This document shows, piece by piece, positions 59,858 through 64,000 of a stretch of 64,000 nucleotides of DNA. The notes beneath the pieces were generated by a model that was given only the letters and a program-made list of their open reading frames with translations, was not told the DNA's origin and ran no database searches. How positions within the stretch are numbered: position 1 is the first letter of the stretch; every line of letters starts with the position of its first letter. The stretch comes from Streptomyces sp. RKND-216. Lineage in GTDB: Bacteria; Actinomycetota; Actinomycetes; Streptomycetales; Streptomycetaceae. The DNA lies in assembly GCF_004795255.1 (NCBI RefSeq), contig NZ_SSBQ01000002.1, forward strand, positions 38,501-102,500, in the 5' to 3' direction. Both the position numbers and the translations under genes were made by a program.

Positions 59858-60466
59858 TCAGCCGGTTGCGGCGCTCGCTCTGACAAGGCGGCGGACCTGA
59901 ACGACGTAGAGCACTCCGGCCCACCAGTACAGCGCTGTACCCCAACCTGCGAACGCCCATCCGAAAATAGCAGCGAGTGACGCCAGCCATCCACTTCCGT
60001 CACTGAGGAGGAGGAGCGGGAAGGCGTACATCAGGTTGAAGGTGGCGGCCTTGCCGAGGAAGTTCACCTGCGGCGGGGCGAACCCGTGCCGGTCGAGGAC
60101 CCACACCATGACCAGCAGCAGCGCCTCGCGGGCGAGGAGGATCCCGGTCAGCCAGAGCGGCAGTATGTCGCGCCAGGTGAGCCCGACGAGCGTGGAGAGG
60201 ATGTACAGCCGGTCGGCAGCCGGGTCGAGGATGCGGCCCAGGTCGCTCACCTGGTTCCACCGGCGGGCGAGTTTGCCGTCGAGGTAGTCGCTCACTCCGC
60301 TCAGGGCGAGGACGAGGAGCGCCCAGCCGTCGCAGTTGGGGCCGCCGAACTCGGGCCACAGGATGAGCCAGAGAAAGAGCGGGACGCCGACGAGGCGGGC
60401 CATGCTCAGGATGTTGGGGATGGTGAAAACCCGGTCCGCGCGGACTGGGGATTCCTGAGCCTCCAC
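59858..60466 (-). CDS. CDP-alcohol phosphatidyltransferase (PgsA-like)
   Basis: A 202-residue membrane enzyme with the CDP-alcohol phosphotransferase signature: Asp60, Asp63-Gly64, Ala67-Arg68, Gly77, Asp81, Asp85 (SGVSDYLDGKLARRW, then DLGRILDPAADRL). It has about six hydrophobic segments. GTG 60466 has AGGAGG 5 nt upstream; the longer reading to 60664 runs into the 5S gene. Phosphatidylglycerophosphate or inositol-phosphate synthesis is the likely activity. Adjacent to the guanylyltransferase as in many actinobacteria. Confidence 0.9.
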   Translation of the reverse strand: MEAQESPVRADRVFTIPNILSMARLVGVPLFLWLILWPEFGGPNCDGWALLVLALSGVSDYLDGKLARRWNQVSDLGRILDPAADRLYILSTLVGLTWRDILPLWLTGILLAREALLLVMVWVLDRHGFAPPQVNFLGKAATFNLMYAFPLLLLSDGSGWLASLAAIFGWAFAGWGTALYWWAGVLYVVQVRRLVRASAATG

Positions 60467-60574
60467 CCGGGCCTCCTGGGAGTGACGTGCGCCGACGTTT
60501 GCCGACCCGACGATACCGGCCGGACGCGGCAACCCGGGCAGAGGGGTGCCGGCGACTCGGCCGAAAACGGCGAA

Positions 60575-60604
60575 AGCCCCGCCGGCCCGAAGGCCGACGG
60601 GGCT
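60575..60604 (-). terminator. rRNA operon terminator
   Basis: On the minus strand AGCCCCGTCGGCC pairs with GGCCGGCGGGGCT around a short TTCG-type loop, followed by TTTCGCCGTTTT. It lies 13 nt past the 5S 3' end and is an intrinsic terminator for the rrn transcript. Confidence 0.85.
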
Positions 60605-60616
60605 CCCGTCACAGAT

Positions 60617-60736
60617 TGTTCGGCGGCGTCCTACTCTCCCACGAGGTCCCCCTCGCAGTACCATCGGCGCAATAAGGCTTAGCTTCCGGGTTCGGAAAGT
60701 AACCGGGCGTTTCCCTCACGCTATGACCACCGAAAC
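60617..60736 (-). rRNA. rrf: 5S ribosomal RNA
   Basis: About 120 nt on the minus strand, from the 5' GTTTCGGTGGTCATAGCG to the 3' end at GGACGCCGCCGAACA. It includes the conserved AACCCGGAAGCTAAGCC loop and GGTACTGC, as in streptomycete 5S RNA. Ends are estimated from the helix I pairing (a few nt uncertainty). Confidence 0.95.
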
Positions 60737-60864
60737 ACTATGAAACACACAAACACCGGGAGAACAACCGCAACCCCCCACACACCACCAAAGGCGGGCA
60801 AGGAATTACGGGTTCTCGACCTGGTTGTGGTCTCAGAACCCACACAGTGGACGCGAGCCTCTAT
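60737..60864 (-). other. 23S-5S internal transcribed spacer
   Basis: A 128-nt spacer of the rrn operon, AT-richer than the flanks, without a tRNA. It includes complementary stretches expected to pair around the 23S ends for RNase III processing. Confidence 0.8.
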
Positions 60865-63988
<3,124 letters not shown>

Positions 63989-64000
63989 ACAGATGCTCGC
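63989..64000 (-). other. Start of 16S-23S spacer
   Basis: Twelve nt remain upstream of the 23S 5' end; the 16S gene lies beyond the right edge. Confidence 0.7.

Noticed and set aside
60737..60864. tRNA in the 23S-5S spacer
   Set aside because: Only 128 nt, with no cloverleaf-compatible arms or TTCGA loop.

Overview
This is a high-GC actinobacterial chromosome segment, almost certainly from a Streptomyces-like streptomycete. The signs are GTG/ATG starts with third-position GC bias, many conserved streptomycete gene families (DUF5999, DUF3037 with a HipA-type kinase, DUF881/small basic protein, FtsR, a GarA-like FHA protein, mannose-1-phosphate guanylyltransferase) and an rRNA operon end with typical actinobacterial 23S and 5S genes. 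I see no insertion sequence, prophage, CRISPR array or biosynthetic gene cluster. This is core and near-core chromosome.

Layout. 0-8.9 kb: 3' end of a mismatch uracil glycosylase (mug), a ROK regulator, a GntR/UTRA regulator with a DasR-like operator, an SDR, an ECF41-type sigma factor divergent from an alpha/beta hydrolase, a DUF1990 protein, a GNAT, and a trans-sulfuration PLP lyase divergent from its likely Lrp/AsnC regulator. 8.9-24 kb: a DUF885 metallopeptidase, the sbcD-sbcC repair nuclease pair, an IMPACT/YigZ protein, a CoA-binding protein, an XRE-cupin regulator divergent from a DMT permease, two left-handed beta-helix proteins (acetyltransferase, gamma carbonic anhydrase), a spermidine-synthase-like protein, an MFS permease, a hotdog thioesterase, a VTT membrane protein, then two broken genes back to back (TIGR03086 and AraC). 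24-36 kb: uppP, two tandem CapA-type lipoproteins, a DMT protein, a Gfo/Idh/MocA oxidoreductase, a small lipoprotein, ung, a solitary peptide-binding lipoprotein, and an SDR with fabG. 35.5-46.5 kb: DUF3037/HipA-kinase pair, Tat-Rieske lipoprotein, MocR regulator divergent from a pyridoxamine-phosphate-oxidase-like protein, two EamA permeases, PhzF, CPBP, a GCS2 glutamate-cysteine ligase and two small conserved proteins.

46.6-60.5 kb is a conserved actinobacterial housekeeping block, read mostly on the minus strand: gcvP under a glycine riboswitch, PRC-barrel, DNA polymerase IV, MerR, DUF151 nuclease, FtsR, FHA/GarA, DUF881-small basic-DUF881, a mannose-1-P guanylyltransferase fused to a degenerate phosphomannomutase, and a CDP-alcohol phosphatidyltransferase. 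60.6-64 kb holds 5S and 23S rRNA (minus strand); the window stops just upstream of the 23S 5' end.

Main points for a second look: the apparent loss of all four catalytic loops in the phosphomannomutase half of the 831-residue fusion; a UvrD/PcrA-like Tudor signature behind the clamp motif of Pol IV; an 11-bp direct-repeat operator between the MocR and oxidase genes; a perfect 30-bp palindrome just upstream of the uppP promoter; mirrored start-site repeats in the Lrp/lyase divergent promoter; the nested pseudogenes at 23.3-24.05 kb; an 89-bp identical block between the capA copies; and a recurring leaderless-promoter layout. No database search was possible. Family names rest on motif recognition, and start codons were chosen by Shine-Dalgarno spacing, -10 spacing or family convention as stated.
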